DNA of 64,000 bases from Aphelocoma coerulescens. Its lineage: Eukaryota; Chordata; Aves; Passeriformes; Corvidae. Positions 37,801-47,219 of the stretch are shown here, piece by piece (the first letter of the stretch is position 1; every line of letters begins with the position of its first letter). The stretch is from assembly GCF_041296385.1 (NCBI RefSeq), contig NC_091034.1, positions 2,678,807-2,742,806 on the forward strand, given 5' to 3'. The position numbers were made by a program, and so were the translations under genes. Below the pieces are notes generated by a model. It had not been told where the DNA came from and did no database searches. It saw only the letters and a program-made list of their open reading frames with translations.

Positions 37801-40800
37801 GAACAGGCAGGGAGCAGGAGCCACTTTTGCACAGTCACTTCTCAGAGGCAAGCAGGGCTTCAAAAGAAAAATCCTTAGCAGGATGTTGCAACTTGGGAGG
37901 AGGAGTTAAAAAAACAAGCAAACAAAAAAACCCACAAGTTCTGTAGGGCTGGGAAATGCAGAGTCAAGGCATGAAGTTTCCAAAAAGCTCACTACTTGCA
38001 TCTCTTGGTGCAGACAAAGTAGCAGCATGAGACAATGCTGACAATTCCCAAGGATGCTAAAGCTCAGTGTGGTCAGTGGATGGGTGCAAGTGTGAGTTAC
38101 ACCTGTCCCGTGCAGGGGACCTCCACAGCAGGTCAGGGCTCCACCATGGAGGTGTCATCTAAAGTGGCTGCCAGCAGCCACAGGAAGGAGTGGGTCTCAT
38201 ATACACACCTGCCAGCACAGTCACTAATAATTGTAGAGGATATTAGATTATCACACAGCCCTGTTGGAAAATCTGACTGGGTCTATCTTAAGCTCCTTCT
38301 GTGATCCAGAGGTTGGGGCAGGAGGATGGAACTGGGAAACGGGCAAGCATGGACACCATGCCCACAACACAACAAGGGGTGGGAGGCTGAGTTACTGGGA
38401 TGTGCAGCAGGAACCATCATGCCCACATACTGGACAAGGAAATGCTGAGAGTTTTTGAGGTGCTTGGTCTTAAAGGTGCTTGATCCCTCATTCCTCTAAT
38501 GCTGACACCCAAGAGCAGCTCTGTGACCCTCTCTGCTGAAGATGGCACTATGGAAAGCAGAACACATGGTCCCCTCCACACAGGACCAGTCTTTTCCAGA
38601 TCATCTAAGACCCCACGGCTCTATTCACAAGTTGGGCTGGTGGAGAAGGTGCCCAGTCTGTGCAATTTTGCCCCAGCAGGCTCCTGATTCTGCTTCCCTG
38701 CTTCAAGCCCTGCTTGAATCCCAAGTGACAGGAAACCTGGCAGCTCCCAGAGGCCATCCTTGCCTGCTGGGGGCTGGGGCAGCTAAAAGCAGCCTCCAGG
38801 AGGGAAGTGGTTTGAAGGGCAATGTTTGCCGGTGATGAACACACAGCCATGCTGTGGGAGCACTGTGGCAGATGGAGCTGGCAGCCAAGTGCCTGTCCTG
38901 CTTGTGTTGGCTGACTTCGGAGACCTCTGGCTTTTCCTAGTAGCACTTGGATATGCCTGTACTCAGGAGACCTGACCAGGAACATTCAGACAACGCTGAA
39001 AATATCTTCCTTGACTGCAACAGAGGCAAAGGGGAGCCAACAGCTGGACTCCCTGAGAGACAGGGACTAGGCTGCAGAGGGATGGTGGTTTTGCTTGGGC
39101 TTGTTCTCTGTCAGCCAAAAATGCATCTTGTGGAGCCACTGCTATGGTACATTTATGGGTACCCCAGATGGGCAGCAGGTCTCAGCTATGGAGGGAATAA
39201 GAGGTTCAGTCTCCTTGCTTTCTGCAAGGCTGAACATGGGTCCCAGCTGAATATGGGCTCCCCCAGCCCTTGCCTCCTAACCCGTTGTGCTGGTGTCATG
39301 GCAGGTACCTGGCAAAGCTGTCTTCAGTGGGGAGCATCTCCGAGGAGGAGACCTGCGAGAAGCTGAAGGGCTTGATCCAGCGCCAGGTGCAGATGTGTAA
39401 GAGGAACCTGGAGGTGATGGACTCGGTGCGACGCGGAGCCCAGCTGGCCATCGAGGAATGCCAGTACCAGTTCCGCAACCGCCGCTGGAACTGCTCCACA
39501 CTAGACACCCTGCCTGTCTTCGGCAAGGTGGTGACGCAAGGTGAGCTGGAAGGATGTGTATCTGGGGTGATGCTGCTGGGGGAATGGCTATAAAAGCAGT
39601 CTGGCAGACTACAGGTGGTAGGATTTTGCCTTCTTGCCCCAAACTGGTGGCTGGGGAGGGTCAGGAAGGGCCTAGCCAGTGTTGGATCTTGGGGCAGATG
39701 GGTCCCTGTGCACTTCAGCAGGGCTCTTCTCACTATGTTGGGTACAACATATCCAGACTCCTGCTGCTCCTCAGCTCTCCTGAACCTTTTTCACACGCAT
39801 TGACAAGGACATGCCAAGTTTGAAAAGAGGTCCTAAAGTCACCCTGTGGTCTCATCTCTTCCCCACCAAGCCCAGGAGCTCCACTCCACAAAGCCATTTA
39901 CTCAGTCTCTTTCTGGGCAGTGAAGAAGTGGTGGCTGCTGCCAGGCTGGCATGTGGCCACTCTTGAGCAGAGCATCAATGGGCACTATCAGGAGGATGGC
40001 TCAGTGCCACCTGGCATGGGAAGAACTCGTGGCAGCATCATTGCCCACCACCAGCCTTCAGGGCTGGGTATGGCCAGGGCAGCCCCCAGCCCCTCTGATC
40101 CCAGCTGCACCCCAACTTCCCAGCACAGGACTGTAATCAAACCAGAGCACTGGAGTGAGGATACAGAGGGAAAACCCCTCTGCAACCCCTTAAGATCACT
40201 GAAGCATCCCTTACCTCCCCTCAGGTGCTATCTCTGAGGCACTATCTCACCTCCTATCCCAGGACCCCTAGACCAAAGCATCCTCCCGGCTCCTTATTTG
40301 ACTTTCCTTCCCTCAATGCAGGGGTGAAGATCTCTTCTTGTGAAGGTTCAGGGACTGGAAATACCAGAAATACCAGAAACTAAAAGTCGTCTCTTTTTAG
40401 GCAGCCACAGCACAAACCGACCAACATGATCCTACTATTAGCCTCGATTAACTTGGAGGCGGTTCAGTCCCCACACTGGCTGGGTCCTCCCCAGCCACTG
40501 CCAGCTGGGCCACCGAAGTCTGGGATGCGACCACCAAAGTAGCTGCCCTCTCTCTGACCAGAAAGCTGGGTGATGCCTGCTCACAAGCCATTCCCCCTCT
40601 GCACCAAGCATGGGACCACCCCAAATTCCAGCCCTCCTTGCTCAGAACTGGAGGGTTTGTGTCCTCAACCAGTCTTGGAGGACAGTGGGGATTTGTGTGT
40701 TGCTAGAGCTGATACCTGCCCCTGCTACTCTGTGTGTTCACACCCAGGGATCTGTCCAACTTCTCAAACACGCTTTTCCCAACCATGTGGCACCACTAGG

Positions 40801-42950
40801 TACCTGACACAAGAACTGGGACTGGACTGCACCCTGGACACCAGTGGGATTTTGTGAGGTGCTTTGGGAGCAGAACAGGGGTTTGCAGGGTAGTTTGGGA
40901 GGTGTTGGGAGCTACAGGACCCTGTGAAAAAGGATGGCAAGGATCTGCACCTGCAGGGAATGTTCCTGGACGTGGAAAGCAGACAGCTGTTTTGGATGCA
41001 GGAAGGATTCCATGGCAGAGGTGCCCTGCAAGCACAAGGCAAGACAGTCTTCCATATAAGCTCTGGAGAGCTCTGCCCACATTGGCAGTGCAGCCTCTGT
41101 CTCTCCTATTGCCAGGTTTTATCATTCACCCATCATTCATGTTTTTAATATTGTGGGGCAGTTCCCAGCTTATTCACTATTACAAGAATGGGCCCTCACT
41201 GCTGCAAAACATCTCTCAGCACCCAGGGGTCTCTGATGAGTCAGGTCCAGGCTTGACACTAAGCAAACAGCATCCCTGGAGGTGGGGACAATGAGGGTTC
41301 TGCATGGGCTGTCTCATCTTAGGAGGAAGTGACAGAGCAAAGGGTTTAGCCTGATAGCTCTGTATAGCCGAGAGCCATCTTTCAGACCAGCTTTTCAGGG
41401 GGGTTTATGTGCCACACCAGTGTAAAGAGGGGAGAGGAGAAGAGAGGAGAAGAGAGGAGAAGAGAGGAGAAGAGAGGAGAAGAGAGGAGAAGAGAGGAGA
41501 AGAGACACACATGGCAGGCCACCAAGGGCCTTTGGCCACCGGGCTGCATCCCCTCCAGAATTCCCGCTCGTGTTGCCTCGGACTTGCTGCCACATTTCCC
41601 ACCATGGTTTGTGCCATTTCAGGGACGCGGGAGGCAGCATTCGTCTATGCCATCTCTTCGGCAGGGGTGGCCTTTGCCGTGACCCGCGCCTGCAGCAGTG
41701 GTGAGCTGGACAAGTGTGGATGTGACCGCACAGTGCAGGGGGGAAGCCCACAGGGTGAGTGTCTGAACAGGGAGCAGCTGCAGCTGCCTGGGGACGCGAA
41801 GTAGCCAAAATACCTGCAATTCAAACCCACTCTCTGGAGCCATCCAGAAAGGAGGGAAAAGTTTAAAAAAACAAAACTCTGGTTAGTCCATATGAGTGCC
41901 TCAAAAAGGCACCTGGGTGCATAACCCACAGGACAGAAAGCATCTTGTCCATGTGTCCCCCAGGGCCACACTCCCTAGCTTCCCCAATTCCCCATGCGGC
42001 CCAGACTAGTAGGCAGCAAGACAGAGAGGGGGCAGGCCAGCTGGATTTTAGGAAGAGCAGGGCTGGAGAGTGCAAGCACTACAGGGTGGCAGTACCTGTC
42101 TCATCTGTGCTCTCTGCCTCAGGCTTCCAGTGGTCAGGCTGCTCCGATAACATCGCCTACGGCGTGGCCTTCTCACAGTCCTTCGTCGACATCCGTGAGA
42201 GGAGCAAAGGGGCCTCTTCCAACAGAGCGTTAATGAACCTCCACAACAACGAGGCAGGGAGGAAGGTAATGGCAAGGAGGAAACCTAGGCAGTTGGTGCG
42301 GCTCTGCAGCATCCCACCAGGGCTCTGCAGCCACAGCTTGAGCCATTTGGGCTTCTTTTAATCCCATACCCACCCAGCAGTGTTTTCTGCATGGCCCTCC
42401 CAGGCCCCATCCATTGCACCCTTCCTGCTGTGTCCATCCCATGCTGACCATCCCATCTTGTTCCTTGCGTCTGTTCCTCCAGGCAATCCTGAACAACATG
42501 CGGGTGGAATGTAAGTGTCATGGTGTGTCAGGCTCGTGCGAGTTCAAGACATGCTGGAAAGCCATGCCCCCCTTCCGCAAAGTGGGCAACATCCTGAAGG
42601 AGAAATTTGACGGTGCCACAGAGGTTGAACAGAGCGAGATTGGATCCACCAAAGTGCTGGTGCCCAAAAACTCCCAGTTCAAGCCCCACACAGATGAGGA
42701 CCTCGTCTACCTAGACTCCAGTCCCGACTTCTGTGACCACGACCTCAAGAATGGGGTCCTGGGCACCAGTGGGCGGCAGTGCAATAAGACCTCCAAGGCC
42801 ATTGATGGCTGCGAGCTGATGTGCTGCGGCCGTGGCTTTCACACGGACGAAGTGGAGGTTGTGGAAAGGTGCAGCTGCAAATTCCACTGGTGCTGCTCTG
42901 TCAAGTGCAAACCCTGCCATCGGGTGGTGGAGATCCACACGTGCCGGTGA
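28175..42950 (+). CDS. WNT4: WNT4, secreted Wnt ligand, five coding exons
   Basis: Join 28175-28251, 39305-39540, 41623-41754, 42123-42265 and 42483-42950. The lengths (77, 236, 132, 143 and 468 nt) sum to 351 codons plus TGA, the same length I know for mammalian WNT4. The protein is a secreted, lipidated ligand that binds Frizzled receptors; in vertebrates it acts in female gonad, Mullerian duct, kidney tubule and adrenal development. Visible hallmarks are a hydrophobic signal peptide (about residues 1-22), 24 cysteines, the Wnt signature [10 protein letters not shown] with the acylated Ser at residue 212, N-glycosylation sequons at Asn88 (NCS) and Asn297 (NKT), and the cysteine-dense C-terminal domain ending HTCR. 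The start has A at -3 and matches the WNT4 amino terminus. All introns are GT-AG and the phases agree. I see no frameshift or missing key residue. The residue pattern fits a bird ortholog. Confidence 0.98.
28883..28889 (+). promoter_or_regulatory. forkhead-type motif GTAAACA
   Basis: An exact match to the forkhead core GTAAACA, 630 bp inside intron 1 at the edge of the CpG island. A 7-mer is common by chance; it is listed because FOX factors take part in gonadal and Mullerian WNT4 biology. Unproven. Confidence 0.2.
29089..29110. repeat. perfect 22-bp palindrome around TAATTA
   Basis: The half-site ACGGGAACTAA is followed directly by its exact reverse complement TTAGTTCCCGT, with no spacer. 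The centre CTAATTAG is a dimeric homeodomain core. It lies 840 bp downstream of the exon 1 donor. A palindrome this long is expected about 0.015 times by chance in 64 kb of random sequence, so it may be a selected dimer-binding site. Confidence 0.85.
29740..29960. promoter_or_regulatory. secondary GC/CpG-rich patch in intron 1
   Basis: A CpG-rich segment (CCCCGGCGCCGCACGCAG near 29789; GGGCGCGGGGGGCTCGG near 29901) about 1.5 kb after exon 1, separated from the main island by lower-CpG sequence. It could be an island shore, an enhancer or an alternative promoter. No coding exon is evident. Confidence 0.4.
30916..30973. repeat. 24-bp tandem duplication plus partial third copy
   Basis: Two identical 24-bp units (30916-30939 and 30940-30963, starting CTCTCTGGCTGTGCACAGG), then a partial third beginning CCCTCTGGCT. 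The perfect identity indicates a recent duplication or an actively slipping minisatellite. Confidence 0.9.
32500..33200. other. AT-rich segments in WNT4 intron 1
   Basis: Contains ATTTTAATTTTTATTTATTT near 32541 and TTGATTAATTAATTCATCC near 33054, with a GC-moderate middle. Homeodomain-like cores are present, but nothing else supports a specific function. Confidence 0.25.
34628..34710. repeat. palindrome cluster: three inverted repeats in 83 bp
   Basis: GGCTCCTT (34628-34635) and AAGGAGCC (34638-34645) form an 8-bp stem with a GG centre. CTGATCAG (34652-34659) is a perfect palindrome. CCCTGCATGCATCT (34667-34680) is the exact reverse complement of 34697-34710, with a 16-nt loop. Three inverted repeats this close are unusual for unique intron sequence. 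Confidence 0.85.
35040..35480. promoter_or_regulatory. AT-rich intron 1 block, candidate enhancer
   Basis: A low-CpG stretch with no coding frame, including TTGAATAAAATAAACACC near 35149, TTATCATAATTTTTATTTAA near 35346 and a CAGCTGCAGCTGC E-box pair near 35447. Composition suggests a regulatory element; no direct evidence. Confidence 0.28.
39305..39540 (+). CDS. WNT4: WNT4 coding exon 2
   Basis: Begins right after CAG at 39302-39304 and finishes at the donor GTGAGC (39541). It encodes Leu26 (end of codon) to the first base of Gly105, from [15 protein letters not shown] to [10 protein letters not shown]. It holds four cysteines and the sequon N88-C-S. This is the start of the conserved N-terminal Wnt domain, whose helices form the base of the lipid-bearing thumb. 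Codons are GC-rich compared with the flanking introns. The exon opens GTACCT, so the acceptor AG is directly followed by a GT, but the exon 1 phase and protein continuity fix the junction. Confidence 0.97.
39541..41622 (+). other. WNT4: WNT4 intron 2 (2.08 kb)
   Basis: GTGAGC to CAG. Contains no recognised exon or transposon. The sequence is unique and GC-moderate, apart from the purine minisatellite at its 3' end. Confidence 0.92.
41431..41505. repeat. 10-bp purine minisatellite (AGAGAGGAGA)n
   Basis: Seven or so almost perfect copies of the 10-mer AGAGAGGAGA in a pure-purine tract (GGAGAGGAGA at 41431, then exact copies to 41500). Such homopurine-homopyrimidine mirror tracts can form triplex (H-DNA) and are length-unstable. 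The array ends about 115 bp before exon 3's acceptor, so length variation would fall near the branch-point region. Confidence 0.95.
41623..41754 (+). CDS. WNT4: WNT4 coding exon 3
   Basis: Follows the acceptor TTTCAG (41617-41622) and ends before GTGAGT at 41755. It encodes the rest of Gly105 through the first base of Gly149: [20 protein letters not shown], then [18 protein letters not shown]. These are the conserved Wnt helix with alternating small residues and the CSSGEL-CGCD cysteine cluster. It starts and ends in phase 1, so skipping it would keep the frame but remove 44 residues of the core fold. A purine-rich minisatellite ends about 115 bp upstream of it. Confidence 0.97.
41755..42122 (+). 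other. WNT4: WNT4 intron 3 (368 bp)
   Basis: GTGAGT to CAG, with a clear polypyrimidine tract before the acceptor (CTGTCTCATCTGTGCTCTCT). Nothing else is recognised within it. The following intron 4 (42266-42482) is only 217 bp, giving a compact 3' half of the gene. Confidence 0.92.
42123..42265 (+). CDS. WNT4: WNT4 coding exon 4
   Basis: The acceptor is CTCAG (ending 42122), preceded by a pyrimidine-rich run; the donor is GTAATG at 42266. It encodes the end of Gly149 to Lys196: [40 protein letters not shown] and NNEAGRK. WSGCSDN and [11 protein letters not shown] are among the most conserved Wnt motifs. It ends on a codon boundary (phase 0). The donor GTAATG is weaker than the GTGAGT/GTGAGC donors of exons 1 to 3, but the exon 5 acceptor and the protein agree with it. 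Confidence 0.97.
42483..42950 (+). CDS. WNT4: WNT4 coding exon 5 (terminal, lipidation site and Cys-rich C terminus)
   Basis: Starts after TCCAG (ending 42482) and runs 155 codons to TGA at 42948-42950. It begins [20 protein letters not shown]; the Ser of GVSG (residue 212, codon 42528-42530) is the site acylated with palmitoleate by Porcupine in Wnt proteins. Next comes the linker with [20 protein letters not shown], then [20 protein letters not shown], the conserved C-terminal cysteine cluster, with sequon N297-K-T. The end is RVVEIHTCR. The exon carries 16 of the 24 cysteines. No premature stop or indel is visible. Confidence 0.98.
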   Translation, partial: AILNNMRVECKCHGVSGSCEFKTCWKAMPPFRKVGNILKEKFDGATEVEQSEIGSTKVLVPKNSQFKPHTDEDLVYLDSSPDFCDHDLKNGVLGTSGRQCNKTSKAIDGCELMCCGRGFHTDEVEVVERCSCKFHWCCSVKCKPCHRVVEIHTCR

Positions 42951-44760
42951 TGCACGGGGGAGAGCACCCACCTGTATCCTCTTTAACTGACCCTGCTTCT
43001 CCCTTGCCCCACAGCCAGGACTGAGGAAGTGACCCAGATGCTGCAGGGAGAGCACACCTCTTTACAGAGACAGAACCACAGAGAAAACAGATTTTAAAGA
43101 AAAAAATATTTAAAGTTTAAAAAACCTGATCATTGTTGGTTTTTTTAAATTTTGTTTTGTCTGCTTTGCTGTATTTCTTGCTGAAGCCAGAACCCCTTAG
43201 TGTCCTGTGCCAGCAGACACGTTTGCTCTCTGGCTGGCTGGGGACCTGTGTGATGCCAGCTCCTGTTGGATGGGCTCCTGCTGCCTCTGGAGTGCTGCAG
43301 ATAAGAAGTGTTTAAGACAAGGGTAATGAAGCATTTGAAATCTTCTATCACAGTTATTTTTGTTTGTTTAAGGCACATGCTGAGCATCTCGGACCACCAC
43401 TGCCCTGGCTAAGCCTCAGGAAGGGAAGGAGCACAAGCCAGCCTGTGCAGCCAGGTGCATGGCAAGGGACAGGCAGGTTGTGACAAGGGTGGCACTGTCC
43501 TCCAAGAGTTAAGTTCCATGTGGAGCCCAGCAAGGGTGATCAGTTTATGAGGGCAATGTGGGACACTTCTGCACCTCCTTGTTGTGGGATGCTCAAAGGC
43601 CTCCTGAGCAATGGATGGATTTTGGAGCAGCTCCAGGGGCTGCTCTGATTTACAGAAGCTCCTCAGTGGCTGCCTAGGGCTACTGGGGGACACGATGGTC
43701 CCACCATGCTCCCTTTCCCCCATCTGTACCTGGTTCCACTGGAGACAGGAAAGGGCAGCGACACCTGCAATCCACTGACTCTTAATGGAGCTGGGAGCTG
43801 ATGGGAGAAATCCAAATTTATTTCTTTCCTTTTGTCCCATAATTGCCCCCACCTTGCATGCATCCCACAACAGGTCTCCTCTTTCTCCTCCACATGCCTG
43901 TTCTCCTCACTCAGGAAGGCACCTGGGGACAGTCACGTTCCTGCTGAATGCTGAGAAAAGCAAAAGTACACAGTGGAGCAATTGTTGGGGGTGGAGGAAT
44001 GCTGGTGTTCTGCCGCTATCGCTGTCTCACCCTTAGGAAGACACAAAAGGACTCAGCCAGAGGGATGCTGCCATGTGTGCCTGGTCACAGAGATTTAGTG
44101 CAGCAGGGCCCCAGCTGTCCTGTCTTGCTCCCTGGGACATTGCCATGAGGATAAGGTGCTGTCCTGCCCACTCTGGCTTCCCTCTGCCTAGGACTGGCTT
44201 AGTGCAGAGTCCTTGCTGTTGGGCTGCAGTACGAAATATTTGGAGAACTAATAAGCAGAGGGGCACTGCGAGGGGAGATGGAAAGTGAAGCAATTCCTCT
44301 CTTCCTCACTCAGTGGTCTATGAGTCAAGAAGTAAAAGGGAGGCAGAGAAAAACCTCAAAATGGCACCTTAAGCCAACAGGCAAGGAGTCAGCATTGCTG
44401 AGCCCTCCTGTGTAGGAGGGAGCTCTCTGCATGGTCCAGGAAAGCCCAGAGCTGTGGCCATCACCCTCCCAGCTGAAGGAGGGGGTTCCTGCAAAACCTG
44501 CAGTCTTGTTTTTCTTCCTTGAGAGGGGAAAGGTTGGGGGAATGCACAGACGTATGTGAAATCCCATCTGTGCCATGGCAGTGATGGGCTGGAGGAAAGC
44601 CTGTGGTCGCTGGAAGATCTCCAGACACCGTCTGCTGACAACTGACTTGAAGCAGTGCAGGGCAAGGGAGGTTTGCATCAGGGTAACCCCCAGCGCACCC
44701 CAGCTGCCTCCCTTCTGCCTGCTCAGTACCAGCTCCAATAAACCTCCAGCAAAATGTGCC
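42951..44760 (+). other. WNT4: WNT4 3' untranslated region (extent approximate)
   Basis: Sequence after the TGA is non-coding. An A/T-rich stretch at 43090-43150 (AAAAATATTTAAAGTTTAAA) has no canonical poly(A) hexamer. The first clear AATAAA is at 44737, giving a UTR of about 1.8 kb; an ATTAAA at 45268 would give about 2.3 kb. Long 3' UTRs are normal for WNT4. The true end cannot be fixed here. Confidence 0.55.
44737..44742 (+). terminator. WNT4: candidate poly(A) signal AATAAA for WNT4
   Basis: The first perfect AATAAA on the + strand after the WNT4 stop codon, in CTCCAATAAACCTCC. The downstream region is only weakly GT-rich, so use is uncertain. Confidence 0.4.
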
Positions 44761-44799
44761 ACATGATGGGGAGGGACACCCTAGGTAGGCCCTGAGGTA

Positions 44800-46380
44800 G
44801 AGCACCATGGGTTGATCCAATTCAGTGCAAATGAGAGATCTGCACACCAGGGCAGGGTTTGCCTCTCTCAGTTGGCCAAGGGTGCAGCATTAAATCCCCA
44901 GGGGGGCAATCTAAGCTTTGCCTCCCCATGTTCCATCTCCAGCCCCCCAAGGCTGCAAATCCTCAAATACCTTAGAGACTATTATTCCTCTTCCCAGCTC
45001 ATGCAGAGGAGGTCACAGACCTCAGGCCATTGGCCAAGTCTTCTGCTCCTTGTCCATCTAGGATGAGGGCCAAAGCTGAACAAGACAATCCAAATCAGCA
45101 TGGAGATAATGTCTGTGCATGGGATTTTTTCAAGCTGCAATGAAAGCTAAGCCCTGCAAGGGCCACCCAGGGATAGTTTGGCTCTGCAGCACCCTGGCTC
45201 TTCTCATAACTGTAAATTTCAACACCAGAGGGGGGGTTAGAAATGCATTTTCATATTTACTTTGTCTATTAAATAATGAGTTTGTGCTGAACAAGCCATG
45301 GGGTTTTCCTGTCCTGTAATCATCTCCACTGGTCAGTGTAAAACCATAACGTGCTGCAAACCCCTCATGGTTGCTGGTCTCCTCCCAAGAGTCCTTAGCT
45401 GGTAAGAGAAGTGCCCACATTGTGCCTCCGGACAATGCAAAGGGAACACTAAAGCTCTCTTTGTCCCTCCTCCAGTCTCTCCTCAGGAGATGCTGGTGTT
45501 TGGACCACAGGCTGCATCCCTGCTTTCCCATCAGTGGAAGCACAGCTTGTTTCACAAGCCTTAACCACTTGACACACCACTGGCTTAAAAGGCAACTTAT
45601 TTTAGATTTCAGTAAGTCTCTGACTTCCTCCTGTAAAGAGGGCATCAATATCCATCTGCTTAGAACAGTGCTCCTCTGCCCTGTCCACAGCCAAGGAGCC
45701 ACAGCTACTTTGTGTGCTGCTGGAAGCATCCTGCCAGTGGGCTCAACGTGCATTTGGGCAAGAACTGCCCCTAGATGCCAAGTCAGGGACCTGCTGACTT
45801 CTACCTCCATCCCTGTCCTGCGGTGTGCTGGATTTGGAGGGGATGCAGTGCCAGCTACCGAGGTACGCTCCGAGCTGCCCACAGCCAGTGCATTTTGCTT
45901 GTCCCTTTTCCTTCCCCCAAGTCGGGAGTATTGGCTGCATCCTTTTCACACTTCCCTACAATCTGGAGCTTCTTGCTTCAGCAGGGGTTGCTGCTGGGTC
46001 CAGCTGTACACTCTGCCCTGTCTCTTTTCTTTAGCTGTAGCTCTCCATTTGTGTGCTCTCAAAGCTCACCTTTCCATAGGCCCATGGTAAAACCACTGTC
46101 TTCTCTCCCTTCAGCCTCTGTGGTGGCAGGAGTTGAGGGGTATTTTGTTAAGTTTAACTTGTTGCAGAAAGAGGATGGTAGGATGGGAGAAAATGATGCG
46201 TGAGCCTCCCAAAAATCCTTACTTCCAACAGCTCCTCTCTTCCCCTGGTGGATCCCACTCCTCCAGTACTTCTTTTCCCCACTCCAGCAGCAGCCTCAGG
46301 TGAGGAACTGTCTCCAGTGAAAAAAAAGATGCCTCACTCTTCTGCTGAAACAAGGTGAAGGGAGACACTGGCTTCTCTGT
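44800..46380. other. downstream flank with opposing open frames, no recognised gene
   Basis: Two overlapping long open frames on opposite strands (about 250 codons, minus, 45130-45882; about 239 codons, plus, 45371-46090) show no family resemblance, no domain and no repeat. Both-strand openness of this kind usually reflects low density of TA-containing stops, not coding. The stretch probably includes the end of the WNT4 3' UTR. Confidence 0.4.
45268..45273 (+). terminator. WNT4: candidate alternative poly(A) signal ATTAAA
   Basis: The sequence CTATTAAATAATGAG is followed by GTTTGTGCTG, a GT-rich downstream element like a cleavage-stimulation site. It is the better downstream context of the two candidates and may be the distal WNT4 end. 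Confidence 0.35.
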
Positions 46381-46389
46381 GACCATAGA

Positions 46390-47070
46390 CAGAGCAAGGT
46401 GTTTGTGTTCCCCTCTTCCAGTGCCCCCCACCTGCTCTGCCTGTCCCCTGCATCCCACACACATCAGACCACATCACACTATGCCTTTCCCCACCACTGC
46501 ATCCTGTCACATGCTCAGCCACTTTCCAGCCCTACAGGCCCAGAACTAGGTCCTCATCCTCAGCCCCCCAACACCTTCTCCTTAGTAAGCTCATCCCTCC
46601 TTTGAGAACTCACAGGCTGACATCTCCACCCAGCCTCTTGCCCTCATAAACTTTGCTGGATGTCCCATTTGCCAACTTGAGATCATCATGGCAAAAATAG
46701 GACATCAGCTCCAAGTCCTCTCCACCCTGTTCCAATGGGTAAATCCATGATTTTTTTCCCATTCCCCAAACTCCCAGCTTTACCACCATGTTCTGCTTCT
46801 TCTGTTTTCTTCACCTTTTTTACTGGAAAATCCACCTGTGTGTCAGGTACCTTCAGCCTCAGCTATTTCAAGCTCTGGGCTTCACATTTCCCAACTCTCC
46901 ATCCCAGATCCAAGCACGGCACAGCCAAGCACATGGGCAGAGCTGGTATTTCTCTCCAGCTGTTTCGACCACATCACCCTAATGCCCTTTACTGGCCATG
47001 GACACTTCCCTCACTCCCAACTATCTCATTCTCCCTCCCTGGGCATGTTCAGCCTCACCCACTGCTCCTT
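46390..47070. other. strongly G-poor, pyrimidine-rich + strand stretch
   Basis: For about 700 bp the + strand is rich in C and T and poor in G; for example 46441-46500 has about 5 G and 29 C in 60 bases. There are no tandem repeats or exon hallmarks. Strand asymmetry like this can mark transcription-coupled bias or a termination zone downstream of a gene. Confidence 0.7.
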
Positions 47071-47215
47071 GCAAAGCAATTAAATCGCCATGGGTGACAT
47101 TAATGATGCTGACAGAGCGTAAGTTAGCACTCACATCCTTTCCTTCATTCGCGCCATCAGTGAACATTACAGCAAATCCCTTTGCATATTCCTTCAGCAA
47201 TGAGCACAGTAATTC
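47060..47215. promoter_or_regulatory. candidate conserved non-coding element downstream of WNT4
   Basis: A short block with GCAATTAAATCGCCATGG, TGACATTAATGATGC and the POU octamer-like CTTTGCATATT, with no repeat similarity. It differs clearly from the G-poor run before it. Enhancer proposed from motif content only. Confidence 0.3.
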
Positions 47216-47219
47216 TCCT

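Larger units (their letters stand above)
28252..39304 (+). other. WNT4: WNT4 intron 1 (11.05 kb)
   Basis: Starts GTGAGT and ends CAG. The first 1.7 kb remains GC-rich, including a second GC-rich patch at about 29740-29960. The rest is unique sequence without a recognised transposon or exon. It holds the 22-bp palindrome (29089), a tandem duplication (30916), a palindrome cluster (34628) and AT-rich blocks. A large, repeat-free first intron is common in Wnt genes and often carries enhancers. Confidence 0.9.

Noticed and set aside
45130..46090. Overlapping 250-codon minus and 239-codon plus open frames downstream of WNT4
   Set aside because: No recognisable domain, both strands open at once, no splice or promoter context; likely chance from low stop density.
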